Positions 1 to 5,589 of a DNA stretch of 5,904 nt are shown here, one piece after another. Position 1 is the first letter of the stretch. The number at the start of each line of letters is the position of its first letter. A program made the position numbers and the translations under genes. The notes beneath the pieces were generated by a model. The model had not been told where the DNA came from, searched no databases, and was given only the letters and a program-made list of their open reading frames with translations. The DNA is taken from contig JAJYKH010000183.1 of the NCBI GenBank assembly GCA_021788685.1, positions 1-5,904 on the forward strand, written 5' to 3'. The DNA is from Deltaproteobacteria bacterium (lineage in GTDB: Bacteria; Desulfobacterota; Desulfobulbia; Desulfobulbales; UBA5123).

Positions 1-11
1 CAATCAGCGAC

Positions 12-1514
12 ATGAAGGTCAAAACCAAATTGACCCTGGGCTTCGGGGTGGCCCTGGCGATTCTGCTCGTGGTCAGCTCGATCGCCTACCACAATCTGGA
101 TGCGCTCGTCTCCAACGACGACTGGGTCGCGCATTCCTACAAGGTCCTGGATGACCTGCAAAGAGTGGGCAGCGCCATAAAGGACGGCGAGACGAGCCAG
201 CGCGGATTCCTCCTCACGGGCCTTGATCGGTATCTCGAACCGTACCAAAGGGGCGAGAAAGAGTGGGTGAGCAATTTCAATGACCTGCGCCGCCTGACCG
301 CCAACAACGCAAACCAGGAAAAGCGGCTCGACACTCTCAAGCCGCTGATCGAGGCCAAATTCGCCGAGGAGAAGGAGACCATCGATCTGCGGCGCGACAA
401 AGGCTTCGATGCGGCCCTGAACGTGGTCCTCGGCGGCAACACCAAGCAGATGAATGACGATATTCTGAAGACCATGTCCGACCTGGACAACGAAGAGCGA
501 GCCCTGCTGCAGCAGCGGACGGAAAAGGCCGATGTCAACGCCCGGTTCACCATGAAGCTGATCGTGGCCGCCAGCCTGAGCTGCCTCGCCATCGTGCTGG
601 CCATCGGCTTCTTCATCACCAAAAGCATCACCAAGGCGCTGGCCGACATCAAGGTCGCAGCCGACCAGGTGGCCGACGCCAGCCAGGAAGTGAGCTCCAC
701 CTCCGAGGAGATGTCCCAGGGCGCCGTCGAGCAATCGGCCGCGGCCGAGGAGGCATCCGCCTCGGTCGAGGAGATGTCGGCGAGCATCGTCCAGAACGCG
801 GAAAATGCCCAGCAGACCGAGGCCATGGCGGTGAAGGCGGCCGAGGATGCCCAGAAGAGCGGCACGGCGGTGGCCGAGGCGGTCGTCGCCATGAAGCAGA
901 TTGCCGAGAAGATCTCGATCATCGAGGAGATCGCCCGCCAGACCAACCTGTTGGCGCTGAACGCCGCCATCGAGGCGGCCCGGGCGGGCGAGCACGGCAA
1001 GGGCTTCGCGGTGGTCGCCGCCGAGGTGCGGAAACTGGCGGAGCGCAGCCAGGGGGCGGCCGCGGAGATCAACGAGCTGTCCGGCTCCAGCATGGAAGTG
1101 GCCGAGCGGGCCGGCCGGATGCTCGAAAAGATGGTGCCGGACATTCAGAAGACCGCCGCCCTCGTGCAAGAAATCAGCGCCGCGAGCAAGGAGCAGAGCT
1201 CGGGCACGGCGCAGATCACCCAGGCCATCCAGCAGCTCGATGCGGTCATCCAGCAGAATGCCGGCGCCTCCGAGGAGATGTCGGCCACCGCCGAGGAGCT
1301 TTCCTCCCAGGCCGAGAAGCTGCAGGAATCGATCGCCGCCCTCATCACCGTGGACCGGACACAGGCGCGGCAAGGAAGAGGGCGCGGCCCCAAGGCCGGT
1401 GGGAGGCAAAGGGCCCCGCAACACTCCGCGGCGGTCAAGAAGGCCGGCGGCAAGCTGCTGGAAATGAAAGGTCCCAAGCAGGACGCCTCGGACCAGGATT
1501 TCGAGAGGTATTAG
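12..1514 (+). CDS. CHASE3-type methyl-accepting chemotaxis protein lacking HAMP
   Basis: Inner-membrane chemoreceptor that controls CheA activity. Reading from ATG 12 gives 500 residues. A basic N-terminus is followed by TM1 (about 7-27), an extracytoplasmic helical domain (about 29-180) with the CHASE3 signature around residues 58-78 (E60, Q63-R64-G65, L67-L68-T69-G70, L75-E76-P77-Y78), and TM2 (about 183-202). Only about ten residues separate TM2 from the signalling helix at I213; there is no HAMP repeat and no DExG motif. The hairpin tip has the conserved QTNLLALNAAIEAARAGE core, with E327 matching Tsr E391. Arm length (about 119 residues) points to the 34H class. Glu pairs in Ala/Ser-rich heptads near 247-254 and 419-432 are likely methylation sites. 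A basic linker (448-495) ends in DFERY. Only 11 bases precede the ATG; they contain no Shine-Dalgarno and no in-frame stop (I-S-D), so the real start may lie upstream. The ligand is unknown. Confidence 0.95.
   Translation: MKVKTKLTLGFGVALAILLVVSSIAYHNLDALVSNDDWVAHSYKVLDDLQRVGSAIKDGETSQRGFLLTGLDRYLEPYQRGEKEWVSNFNDLRRLTANNANQEKRLDTLKPLIEAKFAEEKETIDLRRDKGFDAALNVVLGGNTKQMNDDILKTMSDLDNEERALLQQRTEKADVNARFTMKLIVAASLSCLAIVLAIGFFITKSITKALADIKVAADQVADASQEVSSTSEEMSQGAVEQSAAAEEASASVEEMSASIVQNAENAQQTEAMAVKAAEDAQKSGTAVAEAVVAMKQIAEKISIIEEIARQTNLLALNAAIEAARAGEHGKGFAVVAAEVRKLAERSQGAAAEINELSGSSMEVAERAGRMLEKMVPDIQKTAALVQEISAASKEQSSGTAQITQAIQQLDAVIQQNAGASEEMSATAEELSSQAEKLQESIAALITVDRTQARQGRGRGPKAGGRQRAPQHSAAVKKAGGKLLEMKGPKQDASDQDFERY
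1497..1511 (+). other. C-terminal pentapeptide DFERY of first receptor (probable CheR/CheB tether)
   Basis: The last five codons of the first receptor encode DFERY. This fits the known chemoreceptor pentapeptide pattern x-aromatic-x-x-aromatic (NWETF in E. coli Tsr), which recruits the methyltransferase CheR and, in some systems, CheB. It follows a flexible, Gly/Lys/Arg-rich linker of about 48 residues. The motif match is direct; binding to an adaptation enzyme is inferred. Confidence 0.7.
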
Positions 1515-1601
1515 AGCCCGGATTGATAAAACATATTGAAATTTGGGGCAGCTAAGGTTTTCTTGCGAAAGAAGCACTCATCCGGGCCGTAAGGGAGAGG
1601 G
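1515..1601 (+). other. AT-richer intergenic leader with inverted repeat and GNRA-capped hairpin
   Basis: This gap follows the first receptor's stop and is clearly richer in A+T (1524-1570) than the coding DNA around it. It holds a perfect 8-bp inverted repeat, GCCCGGAT at 1516-1523 and ATCCGGGC at 1580-1587, spaced 56 bases apart. Between the arms lies a small hairpin, TTCTT-GCGA-AAGAA (1560-1573), closed by a GNRA-type tetraloop. No poly-T run follows either structure, so this is not a classical Rho-independent terminator. No convincing sigma-70 promoter could be placed. It may be an internal promoter/leader region for the second receptor, or simply spacer. Confidence 0.35.
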
Positions 1602-1638
1602 CCTTCCGCCGGGAGGACAAATGGAACAGGAGGGGAGA
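1602..1638 (+). promoter_or_regulatory. Two ribosome binding sites for the second receptor; upstream one inside a hairpin
   Basis: Two in-frame ATGs compete as start. ATG 1621 is preceded by GGGAGG (1611-1616) with four bases between. ATG 1639 is preceded by AGGAGG (1628-1633) with five bases between. The upstream GGGAGG can pair fully with CCTTCC (1602-1607) across a 3-base loop (six pairs, one G-U), which would hide it from the ribosome. The downstream site is free of that stem and gives the more typical receptor N-terminus MKWTIRNKM, so 1639 is preferred. Translation from 1621 would add six residues (MEQEGR). Confidence 0.6.
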
Positions 1639-3279
1639 ATGAAGTGGACGATCCGCAACAAGATGCTGGCCGCCTTCAGCATCGTGGGCCTGCTGCTCAT
1701 CGTACAGCTGCTTGTCGCCGGCTTTCTGCAGCAGAGGGTCGGCACGGCGGTGCGGTATGCCAAGGATGTCGGCTACAAGGGCAAAGATCTCGCCACCAAA
1801 ATGGAATTCGACACGGTCGAGGTGCAGAAGTCTCTGAAAGACATCATCATCACGGCGAATAACGACAACCTCAAGAAGGCGGAACGCTATGCCGATCTCT
1901 TCCGGAAGCACAGCGAGGAGCTGGTTGCGATCGAGCCTGGGTATCGCCAGGAGGTCCAGGAGATCGAAAATTCTTTTGCCGGCTATCACCAGAAAGGAGT
2001 AGGGATGGCCGACCAGTACATCAAAGGCGGCGCCAAGCTCGGCAAGGGGGCAGTGGCCGAATTCGACGCCTCTGCAGAGGACATCCGAAAGCGGCTGGGC
2101 ACCCTGCAGGAGGAAATGAACCTCAAGGCAGAAGAGTCGATTCACGCCGCCTTGGGCGATATCAAGACCAGCCAGATCGCCTCCGTGGTCATCAGTCTGG
2201 TCATTCTGGCGGCCACTGCCCTGATCGCCCTGTTCTTTTCCGGGCGCATCGCCAATGCCATGCAGAAGCTGGTGGGCCTCTCCAAGGAGATCGCCGATGG
2301 CGATCTAACCAGCCAGGAGACGGACATCAAGCAACAGGACGAGATCGGGGATCTGGCCCATACCCTGCTCGCGATGACCGCCAAGCTGCGGGAGATTATG
2401 CACAACATCCGCGCTGCGGCCGACCAGGTGGCGGCCGGCAGCGTCGAGCTGGCCAGCGGCTCCCAGGAGGTTTCCCAGGGAGCGAGCGAGCAGGCGGCCT
2501 CGGTGGAGGAGATTTCCAGCTCCATGGAGGAGATGGCGAGCACCGTAGCCCAGAACGCCGACAACGCCCGCCAGACGACCGTCATCGCGGCCAAGGCGGC
2601 GGAAGGTGCCAGCGAGGGCGGCCGCGCCGTGACTGAAACGGTCAAGGCCATGCAGACGATTGCCGAAAAGATCGAAGTGATCGAGGAGATTGCCCGCCAG
2701 ACCAACCTGCTGGCACTCAACGCGGCTATCGAGGCCGCCCGGGCCGGGGAGCACGGCAAGGGGTTTGCGGTGGTTGCCTCCGAGGTGCGCAAGCTTGCCG
2801 AGCGCAGCCAATACGCCGCCCAGGAGATCCGGGGGATGGCCGGCTCCAGCGTGGAGACGGCGGTGAACGCCGGCGATCTCATCAAGAAAATCGTGCCGGA
2901 GATCCAGAAGACGGCGGAGCTGGTCCGGGAAATCGACGCGGCGAGCAGCGAGCAGGCCAAGGGCATTGAGGAGAACGCCCGGGCCGTCGAGCAGTTCGAC
3001 CAGGTCATCCAGGGGAACAGCGCCGCCGCCGAGGAGATGTCCTCCACGAGCGAGGAGCTTTCCGCCCAGGCGGACCAATTGCTGGAGGCCATTGCCTATT
3101 TCCGTTTGCCCGACAACGGGCGGGCGGGGAAAGAAACCGCCCGCCGGCAGGCGGAAGGGAAGAAGGCCCAGCCGCCGCCGCTTCCCGGGCCTTCCCGGGC
3201 CGGCAAGCGCGGCAAGGGGCAGAACGGCGTCCACCTGGACCTGCAGGAGCCGGCGGAGCATGAGTTCGAGCGGTACTAA
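1639..3279 (+). CDS. Methyl-accepting chemotaxis protein with helical sensor and HAMP
   Basis: Inner-membrane chemoreceptor of 546 residues from ATG 1639 (552 from ATG 1621). TM1 is about 8-28. The extracytoplasmic domain (about 30-178) looks all-helical, perhaps of the four-helix-bundle type, but I cannot assign a family or ligand. TM2 is about 180-200 and a HAMP domain spans about 202-255 with the DExG motif at D234-E235-I236-G237. The signalling hairpin starts near I257, with the tip at E371 in the QTNLLALNAAIEAARAGE core. Both arms are one heptad shorter than in Tsr by ungapped comparison, indicating class 34H, as for the preceding receptor. Glu pairs near 291-299 and 463-473 are probable methylation sites. 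A basic, Pro-rich linker (about 491-541) ends in EFERY. The receptor follows the first by 124 bases and precedes cheA by 32, so it is probably co-transcribed with cheA. Confidence 0.95.
   Translation: MKWTIRNKMLAAFSIVGLLLIVQLLVAGFLQQRVGTAVRYAKDVGYKGKDLATKMEFDTVEVQKSLKDIIITANNDNLKKAERYADLFRKHSEELVAIEPGYRQEVQEIENSFAGYHQKGVGMADQYIKGGAKLGKGAVAEFDASAEDIRKRLGTLQEEMNLKAEESIHAALGDIKTSQIASVVISLVILAATALIALFFSGRIANAMQKLVGLSKEIADGDLTSQETDIKQQDEIGDLAHTLLAMTAKLREIMHNIRAAADQVAAGSVELASGSQEVSQGASEQAASVEEISSSMEEMASTVAQNADNARQTTVIAAKAAEGASEGGRAVTETVKAMQTIAEKIEVIEEIARQTNLLALNAAIEAARAGEHGKGFAVVASEVRKLAERSQYAAQEIRGMAGSSVETAVNAGDLIKKIVPEIQKTAELVREIDAASSEQAKGIEENARAVEQFDQVIQGNSAAAEEMSSTSEELSAQADQLLEAIAYFRLPDNGRAGKETARRQAEGKKAQPPPLPGPSRAGKRGKGQNGVHLDLQEPAEHEFERY
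3181..3201 (+). repeat. Perfect 10-bp tandem repeat in the receptor tail
   Basis: The unit CTTCCCGGGC occurs twice in direct succession (3181-3190, 3191-3200), with one further matching base. Each copy contains the palindrome CCCGGG. It lies in the linker of the second receptor and encodes L-P-G-P-S-R-A. Since 10 is not a multiple of 3, gain or loss of one copy would shift the reading frame before the C-terminal pentapeptide. Confidence 0.85.
3262..3276 (+). other. C-terminal pentapeptide EFERY of second receptor (probable CheR/CheB tether)
   Basis: The last five codons of the second receptor encode EFERY, nearly identical to DFERY at the end of the first receptor and fitting the x-aromatic-x-x-aromatic tether pattern. 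A short hydrophobic motif, NGVHLDLQEP (residues 529-538), precedes it, much as GGKLLEMKGP precedes the first receptor's tail. The tether role is inferred from the motif and the flexible linker. Confidence 0.7.
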
Positions 3280-3311
3280 GCTGGACAAATCCGAGCGCGA
3301 GGGGCAAACAG

Positions 3312-5453
3312 ATGGCGGAAATGGAATATGCCGAGATTTTCCGCGAGGAAACCGCGGAGCTGCTGGAGGAGCTCGAATTCTCCCTGCTCGACCTGGAGAA
3401 GTCCCCGCATGACCTGAAAATGGTCGGGAGGGTCTTCCGGGCCATGCACACCATCAAGGGCTCGGGCTCCATGTTCGGGTTCGACGACATCGCCGGTTTC
3501 ACGCATCACGTGGAAACGGTGCTCGACCAGGTGCGCAACGGAGCGGTGCCGGTGACCAAGCCCCTCATCGACCAGATCCTGGCCGCCCGCGACCACATCA
3601 AGCACCTCCTCGAGGCGGCGACCACCGGCGGCGAGCCGGACCGCGGCCGGGGCGACGGGATCATCGCCGCCCTCAAGGCCATTGCGGCGGGTGAGGCGGC
3701 TCCCCCGCCCGCCGCGCCTGCAGGAGCGCCGGAAACGGCCGCCCCCGAAACTCATGCGGAGCCGGAAAAAATCATTCCGGAGAAGGGGCCGCTGGCCCAC
3801 TATCGCATCCGCTTCCGCCCGATGGCCGCCTTTGCCGAGAGCGGGGTGCGGGAGGAGGATCTCTTCAAGGAGCTCGAGAAGCTGGGCGAGTGCTCGGTCT
3901 TTCACACCGGAAAAGAGCAGGAATCCGGCGCCGAGCAGCCGGTGTGGGATGTCCTGCTGACCACCGACGCCGGGGTCAATGCCATCAAGGATGTCTTTAT
4001 TTTCGTGGAGAACCTGGCAACGATCAGCATCAAGACCTTGGTCGAGGACGTGCGCAAGGGGGGATTTCCCGAGCACAAGCGGATCGGCGAGATCCTGGTC
4101 GAGCGGGGGGATGTCAGCCCCGAGGAGCTGGAGCGGGTTCTGGCCCAGCAGAAGCCCCTTGGCGAGCTGCTGGTCGATGCCAAGCTGGTGAGCCGCGCCC
4201 AGGTGGAGTCGGCCCTGGCCGAGCAGAAGACCATTAAGCAGAAAAGCGCCGCCACCCAAGGGAAAGGGACGATCCGGGTGCCCTCGGAGAAGCTCGACAA
4301 GCTCATCAACCTGGTCGGCGAGCTGGTGGTCACCCAGGCCAGGCTGTCCCAAGTGAGCGCCGGCCACGGCGAGAGCGATTTGATCGAGCCGGTCGAAGAG
4401 GTGGAGCGGCTCACCGCCGAGCTGCGTGACTGCGTGCTCAACATCCGGATGCTCCCCATCGGCACCACCTTCGGCAAGTTCAGCCGCCTGGTGCGCGATT
4501 TGTCAGCCGAGCTGGGCAAGGAGATCGACCTGGTCACCGAGGGGGCGGAGACCGAGCTCGACAAGACCGTGATCGAGCAGCTCAACGACCCCCTCATCCA
4601 CCTGATCCGCAACGCCATCGACCACGGCCTCGAGCCGCCCGATGAGCGGGAGGCGGTAGGCAAGCCCCGCCGGGGCTCCATCCGGCTGGCCGCCGCCCAT
4701 TCCGGGGCCAAGGTGAAAATTTCCGTCCAGGACGACGGCCGGGGGCTCGATACCGAGCGCATCCGGGCCAAGGCCATTGCCAAGGGGCTGCTCAAGGCAA
4801 ACGAAGAGATCAGCGAAAAAGAAGTGCTCGGGCTCATTTTCGCCGCCGGTCTCTCCACCGCCGAGAAAGTGACCAGCGTTTCCGGCCGCGGCGTCGGCAT
4901 GGACGTGGTCAAAAGCGCCATCGACAGCCTGCAGGGCTCGGTGGAGGTCGGCAGCCGCCGGGGGGAGGGCACCACCATCACCATCACCCTGCCGCTCACC
5001 CTGGCCATTATCGATGGCTTGCTGGTGCGGGCGGGCGATACCCATTTCGTGCTGCCGCTCAACCTAGTCGAGGAGTGCGTGGAGCTGACCAGTGCCGAAA
5101 TTACCCGCTTCCACGGGCGGCGGGTGCTGCCGGTGCGGGAGCAGCTGGTCCCTTACGTGCGGCTGCGGGATTTTTTCTCCATGGAAGGGGAGCGGCCGCA
5201 GCGGGAGCAGATGGTGGTGGTGCAGATGGAGGGCGACCGGGTGGGGCTGGTGCTCGATGACGTGATCGGCGGCCACCAGACGGTGATCAAGTCTCTCGGC
5301 TGGATCTACCGCAATGCCGAAGGACTCTCCGGCTCCACCATTTTGGGGAGCGGCGAAGTGGCCCTCATCATCGACGTGCCGCAGCTGATCCAGCACGCTC
5401 TCCGGGAGGAGGCGACCCTGTTCCGCACCGGCGCCGGGGTGACCGTTCACTGA
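3312..5453 (+). CDS. cheA: Chemotaxis histidine kinase CheA
   Basis: Cytoplasmic kinase of 713 residues that phosphorylates itself in response to receptors and donates phosphate to CheY/CheB. P1 (HPt, about 5-105) has the phospho-acceptor H46 in MHTIKGSGSMFGF. A Pro/Ala-rich linker follows (about 106-160). Residues 161-243 form an alpha/beta segment starting YRIRF, resembling a P2-type response-regulator docking domain. Two GspE-N-like repeats cover 257-305. P3 (dimerisation, from about 320) begins TIRVPSEKLDKLINLVGEL. P4 (ATPase, about 386-565) shows the N box with H430, N434, D437-H438-G439, the G1 box D474-D475-G476-R477-G478, the G2 box G525-R526-G527-V528-G529, and GEGTT at 551-555. P5 (CheW-like, about 568-705) binds CheW and receptors. 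All catalytic motifs are intact. GAGGGG at 3299-3304, seven bases before the ATG, supports this start. It is followed by cheW after a structured 136-base gap. Confidence 0.98.
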   Translation: MAEMEYAEIFREETAELLEELEFSLLDLEKSPHDLKMVGRVFRAMHTIKGSGSMFGFDDIAGFTHHVETVLDQVRNGAVPVTKPLIDQILAARDHIKHLLEAATTGGEPDRGRGDGIIAALKAIAAGEAAPPPAAPAGAPETAAPETHAEPEKIIPEKGPLAHYRIRFRPMAAFAESGVREEDLFKELEKLGECSVFHTGKEQESGAEQPVWDVLLTTDAGVNAIKDVFIFVENLATISIKTLVEDVRKGGFPEHKRIGEILVERGDVSPEELERVLAQQKPLGELLVDAKLVSRAQVESALAEQKTIKQKSAATQGKGTIRVPSEKLDKLINLVGELVVTQARLSQVSAGHGESDLIEPVEEVERLTAELRDCVLNIRMLPIGTTFGKFSRLVRDLSAELGKEIDLVTEGAETELDKTVIEQLNDPLIHLIRNAIDHGLEPPDEREAVGKPRRGSIRLAAAHSGAKVKISVQDDGRGLDTERIRAKAIAKGLLKANEEISEKEVLGLIFAAGLSTAEKVTSVSGRGVGMDVVKSAIDSLQGSVEVGSRRGEGTTITITLPLTLAIIDGLLVRAGDTHFVLPLNLVEECVELTSAEITRFHGRRVLPVREQLVPYVRLRDFFSMEGERPQREQMVVVQMEGDRVGLVLDDVIGGHQTVIKSLGWIYRNAEGLSGSTILGSGEVALIIDVPQLIQHALREEATLFRTGAGVTVH
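4080..4226 (+). repeat. Two 24-residue GspE-N/MshEN-like repeats within CheA
   Basis: CheA residues 257-280 and 282-305 are two copies of one 24-residue motif separated by a single Lys, with about 10 of 24 positions identical. Copy 1 starts RIGEILVERG and ends LAQQ; copy 2 starts PLGELLVDAK and ends LAEQ. Copy 1 fits the RLGxxhhxxGhhxxxxLxxxLxxQ pattern (h, aliphatic) of the MshEN/GspE-N family at nearly every position, with Asp at one aliphatic site. Copy 2 has Pro for the first Arg and Lys for the central Gly. In MshEN the two motifs are separated by about five residues, here by one. A structural relationship is plausible; ligand binding is not shown. Confidence 0.65.
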
Positions 5454-5469
5454 TCGGGTGTGCATCGTT

Positions 5470-5503
5470 GCGGAAGCAGCTTTGCAGCGGCAAACGCTTC
5501 CGC
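5470..5503 (+). promoter_or_regulatory. Strong two-part stem-loop after cheA
   Basis: An outer 8-bp perfect stem, GCGGAAGC (5470-5477) with GCTTCCGC (5496-5503), encloses an inner 5-bp stem, TTTGC (5481-5485) with GCAAA (5490-5494), capped by AGCG. A small asymmetric internal loop (AGC opposite C) separates them. It starts 17 bases after the cheA stop. No T-run follows, so it is not a typical intrinsic terminator; it could protect or process the cheA mRNA end, or tune read-through into cheW. Confidence 0.55.
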
Positions 5504-5540
5504 CCTGGGGAGACAGAAGAATCTCGCACCGTGACGTCGG

Positions 5541-5559
5541 CGGCTTGTTTGCCAAGCCG
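5541..5559 (+). promoter_or_regulatory. Second stem-loop in the cheW leader
   Basis: CGGCTTG (5541-5547) pairs perfectly with CAAGCCG (5553-5559) around the 5-base loop TTTGC. Two more pairs (5536-5537 with 5560-5561) can form if CGG at 5538-5540 bulges out. It ends about 15 bases before the cheW ribosome binding region (AAGGGAG from 5575), so it leaves that site free. No T-run follows. Its role is unknown; it may act with the preceding stem-loop. Confidence 0.5.
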
Positions 5560-5589
5560 ACCATTCCTGAACGAAAGGGAGAGCCAGTC

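Noticed and set aside
137..1144. Long open frame on the minus strand opposite the first receptor (335 codons), and similar minus-strand frames opposite the second receptor and cheA (for example 2142-3092, 2305-3288, 3276-4367, 3902-5062).
   Set aside because: They mirror genuine GC-rich coding genes with clear domains on the + strand; the translations are low-complexity Ser/Ala/Arg- or Leu/Gly-rich and show no recognisable motifs.
1541..1620. A GEMM-type (c-di-GMP or cGAMP) riboswitch, suggested by the GNRA-capped hairpin and the chemotaxis context.
   Set aside because: The conserved core expected around GGGNCGCAAAGCC and the CACAGGGCAAACC-like segment are not present in the right order. Only a covariance-model search could revive this.
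1543..1638. Extension of the second receptor upstream of ATG 1639 or 1621, using the open frame back to 1543.
   Set aside because: The added residues are Arg/Gly/Pro-rich, lack receptor character and fall in the AT-rich leader. Good ribosome binding sites support the later ATGs.
930..2815. Recent tandem duplication producing the two receptors, because their tip regions are nearly identical in protein sequence.
   Set aside because: The DNA of the tip regions differs at many synonymous positions and the sensor and linker parts are unrelated, so the likeness reflects the conserved signalling family, not a recent copy.
2966..3412. A + strand open frame overlapping the end of the second receptor and the start of cheA.
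   Set aside because: It is out of frame with both, its product is Arg/Pro-rich without domain features, and the receptor and CheA frames are unambiguous. It matters only as the frame entered after a shift at the 10-bp repeat.
5496..5530. Rho-independent terminator between cheA and cheW.
   Set aside because: The stem-loop is strong but is followed by CCTGGGGAGACAG, not a T-run, and cheW continues on the same strand.
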